Source: Acidovorax delafieldii
GTDB lineage: Bacteria; Pseudomonadota; Gammaproteobacteria; Burkholderiales; Burkholderiaceae_C
Assembly: GCF_007993815.1 (NCBI RefSeq)
Contig: NZ_VJWE01000011.1
Location: 744,001 to 808,000 of the forward strand
DNA length: 64,000 nt
Direction: 5' to 3'
Below are positions 61,798 to 64,000 of the stretch, piece by piece. Below the pieces are notes generated by a model. That model was given only the letters and a program-made list of their open reading frames with translations. It had not been told where the DNA came from and ran no database searches. Positions within the stretch are counted from its first letter, which is position 1, and every line of letters begins with the position of its first letter. The position numbers and the translations under genes were made by a program.

Positions 61798-64000
61798 ATG
61801 ACGAATATCAATCGGCTCGGAAGCGCACACCACGGTCCCTTGCAGCGGCGGCGCCCATGGAACACCATCGTCGCGTACTGGGTCGGTCTGGTGATGTGGC
61901 TCGGAACCTCCGCCGCGTGGGCTCAGTTTCTTCCTCTTGATCCGACCCAGATGGTGATCAACGCGGCGGGCGGCCAGACGGCTGTGGATGGGCTGCGCAT
62001 TCACTTGGGCAATCTTGGAGGTATCCAGGTCGTCCGCGCCGCGGCTGGGCAATATTACGGCGACACGCCCACCGGCCCGCAGGGCGTCAACAACGGTTTT
62101 TTCATGGCAGTCGGTCCCGCAGGATCGTCCACGGTGTATGGGCCACAACTCGACATTGCTTGGACAGCCACGGCCTGGACTCCCGTTTCGCAAACCCCGG
62201 TGACCGGGCAAGGCACCGCCGCGGACCCGTACCAGGCCGTCACCACCGTTGCAGCAGGTGGGTTTCGTCTCTTACAGACCGTTCGCTACGTCGTTCCCAA
62301 CGTATATTTCGAAGTGCGATTGACGTTGGTGCCGCCAGCCGGCAATACCCAAAACGTCCGCATCTACCACTGGATCGACACCTACCTGGCCGGTGGAGAC
62401 TTCGGCTCCGCCTTCTGGCAGCCGACCACCAATCCCACGGTCGTGGGCGTAGAAAAATCCGGTCAATACGACGTGCTGATCCAAGGCAACCGCGCTTGGA
62501 ACGCCTATTTTTCTGGACGCTACTACCGTCCAGGGGCACTGATGGAGTTGGGCGGCGCCCTGGACAACACGCTCGACGTCGACCCGTCCACAGACAACGG
62601 AATTGCGGCGCAGTGGGACTTCGCCGCACCTTCCAGCCCCGTCACTTGGACCTATCGCCTCGCCACGGGACAAAGTGGCGCTTCGACCTCCGGCGATGGT
62701 GTGATCTCGGGCTACGAGAGCTGTGACGACGGCAATACGAACAACAATGACGGCTGTAGCAGCATCGGTCAGGTCGAAGTCGGCTACACCTGCGTCGGTA
62801 CGCCCAGCGTCTGCAGTGTGGCCGCTCCGCCGACCATCACCTCTGCCAACGTGACAACGTTCACCGTGGGAGCAGCCAGCACCTTCTCCGTCACAACCTC
62901 CAGCGCCCAGATCGCCGCCATCACCACGGCGAGCACGCTGCCAGCGGGCATCACGCTGGTCGATAACGGCAATGGCACGGCGACGCTCTCTGGCACACCA
63001 GCGTCGGGAACGGCCGGGACCTACCCGCTCACCGTCACCGCAAGCAGCGGCGTGTCGCCCAATGCGGACCAGAGCTTTACCTTGAGCGTGAATCAGGCGC
63101 CAGCGATCACATCGGCCAACGCGACGACTTTCACCGTGGGAACGGCCGGCGCGTTCACCATCACGACCTCCGGTACCTCCACCGCGGCAATCAGCACGGC
63201 GAGCCCGCTGCCATCGGGCATCACGCTGGTCGATAACGGCAATGGCACAGCGATGCTCGCCGGCACGCCAGCGGCGGGGATGGCCGGGACCTACCCGCTC
63301 ACCATCACCGCAAATAGCGGCGTGCTGCCGAATGCGAACCAAAACTTCACCTTGCTCGTGAACCCGGCGCCCGCGATCACCTCGGCCAACGCGACGACGT
63401 TCACCGTGGGAACAGCTGGCACCTTCACCGTCACGACGTCCGGTACCCCGATCGCGGCAATCAGCACGGCGAGCCCGCTGCCACCGGGCATCACGCTGGT
63501 CGATAACGGCAATGGCACGGCGACCCTCTCCGGGACAGCCGCGTACGGCCTGGGTGGCGTCTACACCCTGGCAATCACTGCCACTAACGGCGCGAGCCAG
63601 ACGTTCACCCTGACGATCGCCAGCGTGACCCGCTTTTCCAGCCCGACCGCGACTGGAACAGGCACCGCAACCGCCCAAATCACCGGCGGTGGCTTGGCGT
63701 GCACGTTCCTCGGCGACGCCGCGTTCATCAACGCGAGCGGCGTCGGCACCCCTGTGCCGCTGCAGTTCCCCCACGGCCTGTTCTCCTTTACGCTGCGAGG
63801 CTGAACGGGCTCGGTGACCTTAACGATCACGTACCCCTCGGTGCTGCCGCCCGCCTCGGCCTACTGGAAGTACGGCCCGCAGCAAAAGGGGGCGCCCTCG
63901 ACGTGGTACAAGTTCGTGGCAGCGCCGAACCCCGCCAGCGCGGTCTACACGCTGACGCTCGCAGACAATGCGCTGGGCGATGACGACTGGGACGCGACGA
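61798..64000 (+). pseudogene. Large secreted Ig-repeat protein, interrupted by in-frame TGA, 3' cut by window
   Basis: From ATG 61798: signal peptide (about 1-43, ending SAAWA), an N-terminal domain of about 300 residues (LRIHLGNLGGIQVVRAAAGQ), a Myxococcus-type cysteine-rich repeat (CDDGNTNNNDGCSS, one expected Cys replaced), three 90-residue putative Ig (He_PIG-like) repeats, and a C-terminal module like the choice-of-anchor U domain seen in IPTL-CTERM proteins. The frame stops at TGA 63802-63804, but the same frame continues to the window end with fitting sequence (VTLTITYPSVLPPASAYWKY). Relatives carry Gly-Cys (LTGC) there, so TGC to TGA is likely. Base use is less GC-skewed than the neighbours. 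Confidence 0.75.
62836..63627 (+). repeat. Three tandem 270-bp Ig-domain repeats
   Basis: Units begin at 62836, 63106 and 63376 (ATC codon of ITSAN), an exact 270-bp period. Segments such as GGCATCACGCTGGTCGATAA are identical in all three, indicating recent duplication or gene conversion; the third unit is slightly shorter. Confidence 0.9.

Noticed and set aside
63805..63850. Selenocysteine insertion element after the in-frame TGA
   Set aside because: Only a weak 4-bp stem is present, and the protein is secreted; a point mutation or sequencing error explains the stop better.

Overview
The window comes from a GC-rich betaproteobacterial chromosome, most likely Acidovorax or a close relative in the Comamonadaceae (Burkholderiales). 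The evidence is the protein sequences, the gene orders (gatCAB beside mreBCD-mrdA, divergent pyrE/exodeoxyribonuclease III) and two dispersed intergenic repeat families of a kind I associate with this family. I see no rRNA, tRNA, CRISPR array, prophage or complete insertion sequence. About 90% is coding, and most of it is ordinary chromosomal gene content.

Layout. 1-9.5 kb: the end of a DUF1800 gene and its DUF1501 partner, a type II NADH dehydrogenase, an Mla-type lipid ABC importer operon on the minus strand (permease with fused STAS domain, ATPase, MCE protein, lipoprotein), a GMC oxidoreductase and a small monooxygenase-like protein. 9.5-16 kb: an ammonium transporter with a readable sigma-54 promoter and NtrC site, a TauE/SafE permease, a polar amino acid ABC transporter behind a leader and terminator, and an EamA transporter. 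16-25.2 kb: mreB-mreC-mreD-mrdA diverging from gatC-gatA-gatB, then a DUF4124-type coiled-coil protein. 25.2-34.2 kb: pyrE and exodeoxyribonuclease III start on top of each other. They are followed by a signalling block: a PilB/GspE-type ATPase with an MshEN c-di-GMP-binding motif, a periplasmic molybdopterin-like protein, a diguanylate cyclase, a single-domain response regulator, a CheC phosphatase, an MBL hydrolase and a second diguanylate cyclase. 34-42 kb: M48 peptidase, AmpG-like permease, OmpR/EnvZ-type pair, MFS/LysR pair and nitronate monooxygenase.

42-48.5 kb is a minus-strand run radA - membrane protein - ilvE - zinc-finger protein - glycosyltransferase - O-antigen ligase - glycosyltransferase. 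48.5-53 kb holds an HpaI-type aldolase, a frameshifted ketopantoate reductase, a GST and an orphan peptide-binding protein. 53-61.3 kb holds a LysE/ArgP pair, a siderophore-interacting protein facing a MarR regulator across a two-operator control region, alr, lplT, a second EamA transporter and glutathione peroxidase. 61.3-64 kb is lower-GC spacer followed by a large secreted Ig-repeat protein interrupted by an in-frame TGA and cut by the window end.

No wholly novel defence or biosynthetic system is evident. The most distinctive items are: a roughly 50-70 bp dispersed repeat with ten copies here, one read in frame inside ndh and one supplying the start and signal-peptide beginning of a lipoprotein; the c-di-GMP/CheC/ATPase block; the paired MarR operators; the overlapping pyrE/xth start codons; and two apparently broken genes whose lesions are single-base events.
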